A stretch of DNA of 38,409 nucleotides, from assembly GCA_027310305.1 (NCBI GenBank), contig DAIDBD010000115.1, positions 1 to 38,409 on the forward strand, in the 5' to 3' direction. Below are positions 32,038 to 38,409 of this stretch, one piece after another. This DNA is from Herminiimonas sp. Lineage in GTDB: Bacteria > Pseudomonadota > Gammaproteobacteria > Burkholderiales > Burkholderiaceae_D. The position numbers were made by a program, and so were the translations under genes. The notes under the pieces were generated by a model, which worked only from the letters and a program-made list of their open reading frames with translations, was not told where the DNA came from and did no database searches. How positions within the stretch are numbered: position 1 is the first letter of the stretch; each line of letters begins with the position of its first letter.

Positions 32038-32589
32038 TCAGTGCAGGCCGTCGGACAAGGCCACGCCGGCGCGGCCGGTTTCTTTATCCACGCGCCTGTT
32101 GCCGAGCAGATCGATCAGATGGATGACTTCGCCGATCAGGATCAGCACCGCCGACACCGGAATCACCGACTGCACGAAATTCATCGGAATCTCCGGCAGG
32201 CTGACCAATGCGTCGCCGGCAAGGGCCGGCATGATCGTCAAGCCGACCCAGCCCAGCAGCGCGAAGAAAGCGATCACCAGTATTTGCGCGACGATATCGA
32301 CGATTCGCTTGAGCGGCGGCGACAGTTGATCGACCACTTCCGGACAACCGATGTGCGCGCGCTTTACCGATGCCAGCGCCGAACCGTAAAACGTGAGCCA
32401 GGCCAGCAGCACCGAGGCGATCTCGTCATACCAGACCAGCGACTGGCCGATCGCGCGGAACACGATGCCCAACGTGACCTCGGCCGCGAGAATGATCATC
32501 AGCGCGCCGACCGCCCACTCCAGCAACCGGCCGTAGCCGTCGCGAAAGCGGTGCATCGGACTTGCCGCGGATTGCGAAGTATCATGCAT
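32038..32589 (-). CDS. dctQ: TRAP transporter small permease subunit
   Basis: The 183-residue protein has four membrane helices: LLEWAVGALMIILAAEVTLGIVFRAIG, WYDEIASVLLAWLTFYGSALA, ILVIAFFALLGWVGLTIM and VIPVSAVLILIGEVIHLIDLL. The W-x-D-E-x-x-x-x-L-x-x-W-L-x-F-x-G motif is typical of DctQ. It partners DctM. It starts 16 bases after the binding-protein gene and ends 16 before dctM, which indicates tight co-expression. Confidence 0.92.
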   Translation of the reverse strand: MHDTSQSAASPMHRFRDGYGRLLEWAVGALMIILAAEVTLGIVFRAIGQSLVWYDEIASVLLAWLTFYGSALASVKRAHIGCPEVVDQLSPPLKRIVDIVAQILVIAFFALLGWVGLTIMPALAGDALVSLPEIPMNFVQSVIPVSAVLILIGEVIHLIDLLGNRRVDKETGRAGVALSDGLH

Positions 32590-32605
32590 GACTGAATGCT
32601 CCTGG

Positions 32606-33628
32606 TTACTTGCCGAGCGCGACGGCGCGGTCGATCAACTGCTTGGCGCCGGCGACGCCCTTGCCGAATTCTTCGTAAATCGGCTTGCTGGCGGCAATGA
32701 ACGCATCCTTGTCGACTTCATTGACCTGCATGCCGCTTTGCTTCAGTTTACCCAGCAAGTCGGTGTCGTCTTTCGCTGCCCGCTCATACACGTATGCCTG
32801 CGTCTCCTTCGCGGTATCTTCCAGGATCTTGCGTACGTCGGCCGGCAGCGCGTTGTAGCGTTTGATGCCGACGGTCAGATACGCCGGCGTGTAGACGTGG
32901 CCGGACATCGACAGGTATTTCTGCACTTCCTGCAGCTTGGCCGAGTAGATCTGCGTCAGCGGGTTTTCCTGCCCATCCATCACGCCGGTTTGCAGCGCGG
33001 TGAACAATTCGGAAAATTTCATCGGGCTCGGGTTGGCGCCGTATTCCTGGAACATTTTCACGCGCCATTTGCCTTCCGGCACGCGCAGCTTGATGCCTTT
33101 CAAATCGGCCGGCGACTTGATCGGATGCTTGTTGTTGGTGATATGGCGGTAACCGTTTTCCCAGACCGCCAGCACTTTCAAGCCCTTTTTTTCCGCCAGC
33201 GGCGCGATGCTGGGCCAGAACACTTCCTTTTCGATGCGGGCCATGTGCGCGCGGTCCTTGACGATATACGGCATTTCGAAAATGCCGAATAGATCGACTT
33301 CGGACGTCATCACCGTCGACGGCAATGCCATGTCGATGGTGCCGAGCTTCAGCTTCTGGACCATTTCCTTGTCGCCGCCGAGCTGGCTGGAACCGTACAC
33401 GGTCACCTTTGCCTTGCCGGCCAGCTTGGCGTTGGCGCGCTTGGCGAATTCATCCGCACTCGTTTGAAACAGCGAGCCCGGCTCGCCGACGTGGCCGAGC
33501 TTGATTTCGATCTGGGCGAATGCCGGAGCGGCGCCCATCAGCATCGCGCCCGCGCCGAGAACGGTCGTGATTGCCAGCGTGCGGAAACGGGAGGCGAGGC
33601 GTGCAGCGGGAAAGGCAAATGACTTCAT
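32606..33628 (-). CDS. dctP: TRAP transporter substrate-binding protein, DctP family
   Basis: The 340-residue protein starts at ATG 33628 (MKSFAFPAARLASRFR), with AAGGAG eight bases upstream; an upstream extension is not supported. A signal peptide ends APAFA (cleavage about residue 38). The mature protein contains IKLGHVGEPGSLFQTSADEFAK, FGIFEMPYIVKDRAHMARIEKEV, GIKLRVPEGKWRVKMFQEYGANPSPMKFSELFTALQTGVMDGQENP and the C-terminal KLKQSGMQVNEVDKDAF. The arginine in IKLRVPEG usually binds the substrate carboxylate, so an organic acid ligand is expected. It lies 111 bases after the aminotransferase gene, with no terminator seen between them. Confidence 0.93.
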   Translation of the reverse strand: MKSFAFPAARLASRFRTLAITTVLGAGAMLMGAAPAFAQIEIKLGHVGEPGSLFQTSADEFAKRANAKLAGKAKVTVYGSSQLGGDKEMVQKLKLGTIDMALPSTVMTSEVDLFGIFEMPYIVKDRAHMARIEKEVFWPSIAPLAEKKGLKVLAVWENGYRHITNNKHPIKSPADLKGIKLRVPEGKWRVKMFQEYGANPSPMKFSELFTALQTGVMDGQENPLTQIYSAKLQEVQKYLSMSGHVYTPAYLTVGIKRYNALPADVRKILEDTAKETQAYVYERAAKDDTDLLGKLKQSGMQVNEVDKDAFIAASKPIYEEFGKGVAGAKQLIDRAVALGK

Positions 33629-33739
33629 GATGTATCTCCTTTGGTCGGATCCGGCTGTTGTCATATGCCGCACGTCCGGATAGCGCGCGGTAAAATTTCC
33701 GTTTTATTTTGTGCCTGATTTTCTACTTGATTTTCTGCC

Positions 33740-34945
33740 TCAAGCAGCGCGCGCCAGCGGCGCCGCGGCCGATTCGGCAAGATAATCCATCGCCGCCTGG
33801 GCGCCGCCCTTGCGATGCGGAATGCCGGCCAGGCCCAGTCCCATTTCGACGCCGGCCAGCGTGCCGCACAACGTCAGATCGTTGAAATCGCCGAGATGGC
33901 CGATCCGAAAAATCTTGCCGGATACCTTGCTCAGGCCCTGCCCGAGCGACATGTTGAAGCGCTCCAGCACGATCTTGCGGAACGCGTCGGCGCTGTGCCC
34001 TTCCGGCACCATCACCGCGGTCAGCACCGAACTGTATTCGGCCGGATCGGCGCACAGGATTTCCAGTCCCCAGGCACGCACCGCGCGGCGCGTCGCCTCG
34101 CCGTGGCGGTTATGCCGCGCGAACACATTGTCCAGCCCCTCTTCGAACAGCATCGTTAGCGCTTCATGCAGGCCGTACAGCAGATTGGTGGCCGGCGTGT
34201 ACGGGAAAAATCCGGTCGGATTGATCGCGAGCATCTCTTCCCAATCCCAGTACGAACGCGGCAGCGCGGCCGTTTTTGCAACGGCGCGCGCCTTCGCGCT
34301 GATCGCGTTGAACGACAGTCCGGGCGGCAGCATCAAGCCTTTCTGCGAGCCGGCCACCGTGACATCGACGCCCCATTCGTCGTGCCGGTAATCGATCGAC
34401 GCCAGCGATGAAATCGTATCCACCATGTAGAGCGCCGGATGGCCGCTGCGGTCGATCGCCTGCCGGATCTCGCCGATGCGGCTGGTGACGCCGGTCGAGG
34501 TTTCATTGTGGACCACGCACACCGCCTTGATCCGGTGCTCTTTATCGGCGGCCAGCCGCGCCCCGATCTGCGCCGGGTCGGCGCCATGCCGCCAGTCGCC
34601 CGGCAGGAATTCCACCTTGAGGCCGAGTTTGTCCGCCATTTTTTTCCAGAGCGAGGCAAAATGTCCGGTTTCGGCCATCAGCACCAGATCGCCGGGCGAC
34701 AAGGTATTGACCAGCGCGGCTTCCCAGGCGCCGGTGCCGGAAGCCGGATAGATCACGACATCGGCTTCCGTCTTGAACACTTTTTTCATGCCGGCCAGAA
34801 CCGCTTTGCCGAGTGCCGCGAATTCGGGGCCGCGATGATCGATCGTCACGTTGTCGATCGCGCGCATCACGCGGTCCGGGACATTGGTCGGTCCGGGGAT
34901 TTGCAGGAAATGGCGACCGGAAGGATGAGAATTAAGGGAAATCAT
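33740..34945 (-). CDS. Class V aminotransferase, serine-glyoxylate/alanine-glyoxylate type
   Basis: The 401-residue PLP enzyme starts at ATG 34945 (MISLNSHPSGRHFLQIPGPTNVPDRVMRA), with GGAG seven bases upstream; the frame upstream overlaps the promoter. Motifs are YPASGTGAWEAALVNTLSPGD, CVVHNETSTGVTSRI, YMVDTISSLASIDYRHDEWGVDVTVAGSQKGLMLPPG with Schiff-base K202, and the C-terminal FRIGHLGDFNDLTLCGTLAGVEMGL. It fits serine-glyoxylate (or alanine-/aspartate-glyoxylate) aminotransferase, so it probably makes or uses glyoxylate and hydroxypyruvate. It is the first gene of the TRAP-crotonase-CoA-transferase operon, under a promoter with a GntR operator. Confidence 0.9.
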   Translation of the reverse strand: MISLNSHPSGRHFLQIPGPTNVPDRVMRAIDNVTIDHRGPEFAALGKAVLAGMKKVFKTEADVVIYPASGTGAWEAALVNTLSPGDLVLMAETGHFASLWKKMADKLGLKVEFLPGDWRHGADPAQIGARLAADKEHRIKAVCVVHNETSTGVTSRIGEIRQAIDRSGHPALYMVDTISSLASIDYRHDEWGVDVTVAGSQKGLMLPPGLSFNAISAKARAVAKTAALPRSYWDWEEMLAINPTGFFPYTPATNLLYGLHEALTMLFEEGLDNVFARHNRHGEATRRAVRAWGLEILCADPAEYSSVLTAVMVPEGHSADAFRKIVLERFNMSLGQGLSKVSGKIFRIGHLGDFNDLTLCGTLAGVEMGLGLAGIPHRKGGAQAAMDYLAESAAAPLARAA

Positions 34946-34967
34946 CGATGAACTCCGTAACGCATTT

Positions 34968-34979
34968 TTGGTATACCAA
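34968..34979. promoter_or_regulatory. GntR operator 1, at the aminotransferase promoter
   Basis: TTGGTATACCAA is a perfect 12-bp palindrome of the T-G-G-T-N2-A-C-C-A type recognised by FCD-subfamily GntR regulators. It lies just downstream of the -10 box at 34985-34990 and covers the expected transcription start, so binding should repress the leftward operon. An identical copy lies at 35145-35156. Confidence 0.8.
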
Positions 34980-34984
34980 ACCTT

Positions 34985-35013
34985 AGAATAAGCATCTCGA
35001 TAACATTTTGCAA
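34985..35013 (-). promoter_or_regulatory. Promoter of the aminotransferase-TRAP operon
   Basis: On the minus strand TTGCAA (35008-35013) and TATTCT (34985-34990) are separated by exactly 17 bases. The predicted start site falls in the operator at 34968-34979, about 35 bases upstream of the start codon. Confidence 0.6.
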
Positions 35014-35144
35014 GCATGTCTTATGCTGCATCACAACATCGCCGTTTCATGTGCGGCGAGGTTATTCCCTATGGCAAACAACAGAAGGCCGATCTAAATG
35101 CTTTATTTTTCCCTATAAATCTCTTATGCTGTTAATTACAGAAT

Positions 35145-35156
35145 TTGGTATACCAA
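35145..35156. promoter_or_regulatory. GntR operator 2, next to the regulator's start codon
   Basis: A second TTGGTATACCAA ends one base before the ATG at 35158. It occupies the place of a ribosome-binding site, none of which is visible, so it probably gives autoregulation. The two operators are 177 bp apart and could support looping. Confidence 0.78.
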
Positions 35157-35157
35157 T

Positions 35158-35922
35158 ATGAATATCGCTCAAATAATTGCCGGCGAACAGACGGTTGCCG
35201 CGCCACCCGGAGTCGCCTTGCCGATTCCTGCGCAGGCAACCCCGGTCGATGCGGTTGACCGGCGCACGCTGCCGGCCACGGTTGCCGACCGGCTGCGCGA
35301 ACTGATCATCGAAGGCGAACTGCCGCCCGGCACCCGCCTGAACGAACGAGCGCTGGGCGAACGGCTCGGCGTATCGCGCACGCCGTTGCGCGAGGCATTC
35401 CGGCTGCTGTCGGCCGAGGGCCTGGTGCAGATTCAGCCGAACCGCGGCGCGCAGGTGGTGGCGCTGTCGGAAGAAGATATCCGCGAAAGTTTCGAAGTGA
35501 TGAGCGGGCTGGAAGCGCTGTCCGGCGAACTGGCCTGCCGCCGCATCACCGATGAGGAAGTGGCCGAGATCAAGGCGCTGACCTTTGAAATGCTGGCCTG
35601 CCACGCGCGGCGCGACCTGCCCGCGTATTACCGGCTCAATCGCGCGATCCACGAGCGGATCAACCTGGCCGCCAACAACCGGCTGCTGGCGCAAGTCTAT
35701 GCAACATTGAACCTGCGGATTCAGAACCTGCGCTTTCGGCTGAACTTCGATCACGACCAATGGGACACGGCGGCGCGCGAACATGCCGACATGGTCGATG
35801 CGCTGGCGGCGCGCGACAGCGCCCGCCTCGCCACGATCATGCGCAAGCATTTGAAACACAAGGGCGAGTCGGTGCTCGAAAGCCTGAACCTGTCCCGCCC
35901 CGCGCCCGGCGCCGCCGCCTGA
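35158..35922 (+). CDS. GntR family regulator, FCD subfamily
   Basis: The 254-residue protein has an unusual proline/alanine-rich N-terminal arm of about 38 residues, then the GntR winged helix: VADRLRELIIEGELPPGTRLNERALGERLGVSRTPLREAFRLLSAEGLVQIQPNRGAQVV. The FCD effector domain includes SFEVMSGLEALSGELACRRI and NRAIHERINLAANNRLL with candidate metal-binding D/H residues. It probably represses the divergent operon and its own gene through the two TTGGTATACCAA sites, with relief by a small organic acid. No Shine-Dalgarno precedes ATG 35158; translation may be leaderless or start slightly downstream. The oxidase gene follows 33 bases after its stop. Confidence 0.9.
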   Translation: MNIAQIIAGEQTVAAPPGVALPIPAQATPVDAVDRRTLPATVADRLRELIIEGELPPGTRLNERALGERLGVSRTPLREAFRLLSAEGLVQIQPNRGAQVVALSEEDIRESFEVMSGLEALSGELACRRITDEEVAEIKALTFEMLACHARRDLPAYYRLNRAIHERINLAANNRLLAQVYATLNLRIQNLRFRLNFDHDQWDTAAREHADMVDALAARDSARLATIMRKHLKHKGESVLESLNLSRPAPGAAA

Positions 35923-35955
35923 TCCGGACCGCGCGCCGCACTGAACAGGAACCCG

Positions 35956-38409
35956 ATGAACGCACCGACTCCGCAGCCGATCCTGATTCATGCCGGCCCG
36001 TATAAAAACAGCCTGGCGGCGCGGCTGCGCAAAGCGGTCGAGGGCGACGTGCTGTTCGACCGCGGGTCGCGCGGCCGCTATTCGACCGATGCATCGATCT
36101 ACCAGATCGAACCGGTCGGCGTGCTGATACCGAAAACCGCGGCGGACGTGCGCGCCGCGATCGACCTCTGCCGCGAGCTGCAGGTGCCGATCCTGGCGCG
36201 CGGCGGCGGCACCTCGCAATGCGGCCAGACGGTCGGCGCGGCGCTCGTCATCGACAACAGCAAATACCTGAACCGCGTGGTCGAATTCAATCTCGACGCG
36301 ATGACGGCGACGGTCGAACCGGGGCTGGTGCTGGATCATTTGAATGCGTTTCTGAAACCGCACGGCGTCTGGTTTCCGGTCGATGTCAGCACCGCGGCGC
36401 AATGCACGATCGGCGGCATGGCCGGCAACAATTCCTGCGGTTCGCGCTCGATCGCCTACGGCAACATGGTGCACAACGTGGCAGGCATCGACGCCATCCT
36501 GTCGGACGGCACCGAAGCGCGGTTCTGCAGCGAACGCGACATGCGCGGCGCGGATTCCCGGGTACGGACGATCATGCGCCGCCTGCGCGAAATCGCGGCG
36601 CGCGAGCGCGACGAAATCGAACGGATGGTGCCGAAAGTGATGCGCCGCGTCGGCGGCTACAACCTCGACATCTTCCATCCGCAAAGCGAACGCCCCTACA
36701 CCGCCGACGGCAGCGTGAACCTGGCACATCTGCTGGTCGGCAGCGAAGGCACGCTGGCCTATACGCGGCAGATCACGCTCAAGCTGATGCCGCTGCCGGC
36801 GCACAAGACCTTGGGCGTGGTGAATTTCCCGACGTTCCATCAGGCGATGGAGCTGACGCGCCATATCGTCAAGCTCGGGCCCTGCGCGGTGGAGCTGGTG
36901 GACCGCACGATGATCGAGCTGGCGCGCGACAACCCTGCGTTCAGGCCGGTGATCGACCGGGCGCTGACCGGCGCGCCGGAAGCGATCCTGCTGGTCGAAT
37001 TCGCCGGCGAGGCCAGGGACGAACAAGTCCGCAAGCTGCAGCAACTGGTCGAGCTGATGGGCGACCTCGGCCTGCCCGGCAGCGTGGTTGAAATGACCGA
37101 TGCGGGCGCGCAAAAAGAATTGTGGGAAGTACGCAAGGCCGGCCTGAACATCATGATGAGCATGCGCGGCGACGGCAAGCCGGTATCGTTCATCGAGGAC
37201 TGCGCGGTGCCGCTCGAACACCTGGCCGAATACACCGGCCGCCTGACCGAGGTATTCAAAAAGCACGGCACGCGCGGCACCTGGTATGCGCATGCCTCGG
37301 TCGGCACGCTGCATGTGCGGCCGATCCTCGACATGCGCGCCGGCGGCGCCGAGAAAATGCGTGCGATCGCCGAAGAGGCCGGCGCGATGGTGCGCGAATA
37401 CAAGGGCGCATTCTCCGGCGAACACGGCGACGGCCTGGTGCGCAGCGAATGGATTTCGTGGCAATTCGGCCCGCGCCTGACGCGCGCGTTCGAGGAAGTG
37501 AAGGACCTGTTCGATCCGGCCGGCATCATGAACCCGGGCAAGATCGTGCGCTGCGCGAAAATGGACGATGCATCGCTGTTCCGCTTCAAGCCCGGTTACC
37601 AGCCGCTGCCGCTGACGCCGGCGCTGGACTGGTCGGCATGGAACGTGCAAACCGATCCGGCCACCGAAATCACCACCGCGCCCGGCACCGGCGGCGATCC
37701 GGCTGGCGGCTTCGCGAAAGCGGCCGACATGTGCAACAACAACGGCCATTGCCGCAAGCTCGATGCCGGCACGATGTGCCCGAGCTATCGCGTCACGCGC
37801 GACGAACAGCATCTGACGCGCGGCCGCGCCAATACGCTGCGGCTGGCGCTGTCGGGCCAGCTCGGTCCCGATGCGTTGACGTCCGACGACATGCGCGCGA
37901 CGATGGATCTGTGCGTGAGCTGCAAAGGCTGCAAGCGCGATTGTCCGACCGGCGTCGACATGGCGAAGATGAAGACGGAATTTTTATACCAGTGGCAAAA
38001 AAAGCGCGGACTGGCATTCAAGGACAGGCTGATCGCGCATTTGCCGCGCTGGGCGCCGTGGGCGGCGCGCTTTCCGCTGCTGTTCAATCTGCGCGACACG
38101 CTGCCGGGCGCGGCGCTGCTGTCGGAAAAATGGTTCGGCTTTTCGGCGCAACGTTCGTTGCCGGCATGGCGCGGCGACACGTTCCTGCGCGCCGCCGGAT
38201 CGGTCGATGCTGTTAGCGCAGAACAGGCGAACGTCGTGCTGTTCGCCGACACGTTCAACAATTATTTCGAATCCGAAAACGCGCGCGCCGCATTGAAAGT
38301 GCTGCAAGCCGCAGGCTACCGGGTCCATGTCGCGCGACCGGCGCAGCAGGATGCCGAACGCGACCGGCCGTTGTGCTGCGGCCGCACCTACCTGGCCGCC
38401 GGCCTGGTC
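35956..38409 (+). CDS. FAD-linked oxidase fused to an Fe-S reductase (D-2-hydroxyacid dehydrogenase type), C-terminus cut by the window
   Basis: From ATG 35956 (CAGGA five bases upstream) the frame is open for 818 codons to the window edge. The N-terminal part is a VAO-type flavoprotein: RGGGTSQCGQTVGAALVIDNSKYLN and GGMAGNNSCGSRSIAYGNMVHNV bind FAD, and SGEHGDGLVRSEW and DPAGIMNPGKIVR are C-terminal oxidase motifs. Two iron-sulfur cysteine sets follow (CNNNGHCRKLDAGTMCPSYRVT and CVSCKGCKRDCPTG), then the start of a CCG-type domain ending CCGRTYLAAGLV. Full-length relatives are about 1000 residues. They oxidise D-lactate, glycolate or D-2-hydroxy acids and pass electrons to the quinone pool. 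It is co-directional with the GntR gene, probably one transcript. Confidence 0.92.
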   Translation, partial: MNAPTPQPILIHAGPYKNSLAARLRKAVEGDVLFDRGSRGRYSTDASIYQIEPVGVLIPKTAADVRAAIDLCRELQVPILARGGGTSQCGQTVGAALVIDNSKYLNRVVEFNLDAMTATVEPGLVLDHLNAFLKPHGVWFPVDVSTAAQCTIGGMAGNNSCGSRSIAYGNMVHNVAGIDAILSDGTEARFCSERDMRGADSRVRTIMRRLREIAARERDEIERMVPKVMRRVGGYNLDIFHPQSERPYTADGSVNLAHLLVGSEGTLAYTRQITLKLMPLPAHKTLGVVNFPTFHQAMELTRHIVKLGPCAVELVDRTMIELARDNPAFRPVIDRALTGAPEAILLVEFAGEARDEQVRKLQQLVELMGDLGLPGSVVEMTDAGAQKELWEVRKAGLNIMMSMRGDGKPVSFIEDCAVPLEHLAEYTGRLTEVFKKHGTRGTWYAHASVGTLHVRPILDMRAGGAEKMRAIAEEAGAMVREYKGAFSGEHGDGLVRSEWISWQFGPRLTRAFEEVKDLFDPAGIMNPGKIVRCAKMDDASLFRFKPGYQPLPLTPALDWSAWNVQTDPATEITTAPGTGGDPAGGFAKAADMCNNNGHCRKLDAGTMCPSYRVTRDEQHLTRGRANTLRLALSGQLGPDALTSDDMRATMDLCVSCKGCKRDCPTGVDMAKMKTEFLYQWQKKRGLAFKDRLIAHLPRWAPWAARFPLLFNLRDTLPGAALLSEKWFGFSAQRSLPAWRGDTFLRAAGSVDAVSAEQANVVLFADTFNNYFESENARAALKVLQAAGYRVHVARPAQQDAERDRPLCCGRTYLAAGLV

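Noticed and set aside
35113-37812. A 899-codon open frame on the minus strand
   Set aside because: It is antisense to the GntR gene and the FAD/Fe-S oxidase, both with clear family motifs. Its translation is rich in R, H, Q and A with no motif, the usual shadow of high-GC codon bias.
1-38409. CRISPR arrays, tRNA or rRNA genes, prophage structural genes
   Set aside because: No regularly spaced direct repeats, cloverleaf-like sequences, rRNA-like sequence or phage structural proteins were seen on either strand by reading.

Overview
The window is a high-GC chromosomal segment of a betaproteobacterium. Gene content and codon habit fit Burkholderiales, most likely near Oxalobacteraceae. That placement is inference from protein resemblance (Rep, PBP1A, DinB, DUF2288/SlyX, split ChrA, TRAP operon), not from a marker gene. 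No rRNA, tRNA or CRISPR array was seen.

Layout. 1-5.1 kb: a cut-off YihY/BrkB membrane protein, penicillin-binding protein 1A, a Crp/Fnr regulator, a tiny membrane protein and a second YihY protein. 5.2-7.2 kb: a YedK-type SRAP gene with a complete ISAzo13-like insertion sequence just upstream of its start. 7.2-13.1 kb: a LysR regulator divergent from a LysE exporter, a two-gene chromate transporter and a large AsmA protein. 13.4-17.3 kb: a SWIM-domain protein and an SNF2 helicase. 17.4-20.9 kb: a regulator fragment, small ORFs, DUF3820, a thioredoxin, intact dinB preceded by a decayed dinB copy, DUF2288 and slyX. 21.0-25.45 kb: a YnfA protein, then a chromosomal integron remnant. 25.6-28.4 kb: a MazEF toxin-antitoxin pair and the Rep helicase. 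28.7-38.4 kb: a six-gene leftward operon (aminotransferase, TRAP transporter, crotonase, CoA-transferase), divergent from a GntR regulator and a large FAD/Fe-S oxidase that runs off the end.

The most notable region is the integron at about 21.5-25.45 kb. A rightward integrase gene starts in a near-perfect LexA box but has lost its middle, including the first catalytic arginine, and the remaining C-terminal part is out of frame. To its left, leftward small genes of lower GC sit as gene cassettes: a YefM/Txe-type toxin-antitoxin pair followed by a clear 81-bp attC, then a DUF1304 protein, a GNAT acetyltransferase, a RidA protein, a VOC protein and an unknown coiled-coil/membrane protein. Weaker attC-like sites and a truncated second GNAT copy lie among them. 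With a dead integrase, the array is probably frozen.

The right-hand catabolic locus looks like uptake and oxidation of an unidentified organic acid. A solute-binding protein and TRAP permease import it, CoA-transferase and crotonase homologues process it as a CoA ester, and the aminotransferase and flavin/Fe-S oxidase handle 2-oxo/2-hydroxy acids. Two copies of the palindrome TTGGTATACCAA flank the divergent promoters and are the likely GntR operators; one lies directly downstream of a well-spaced promoter for the operon.
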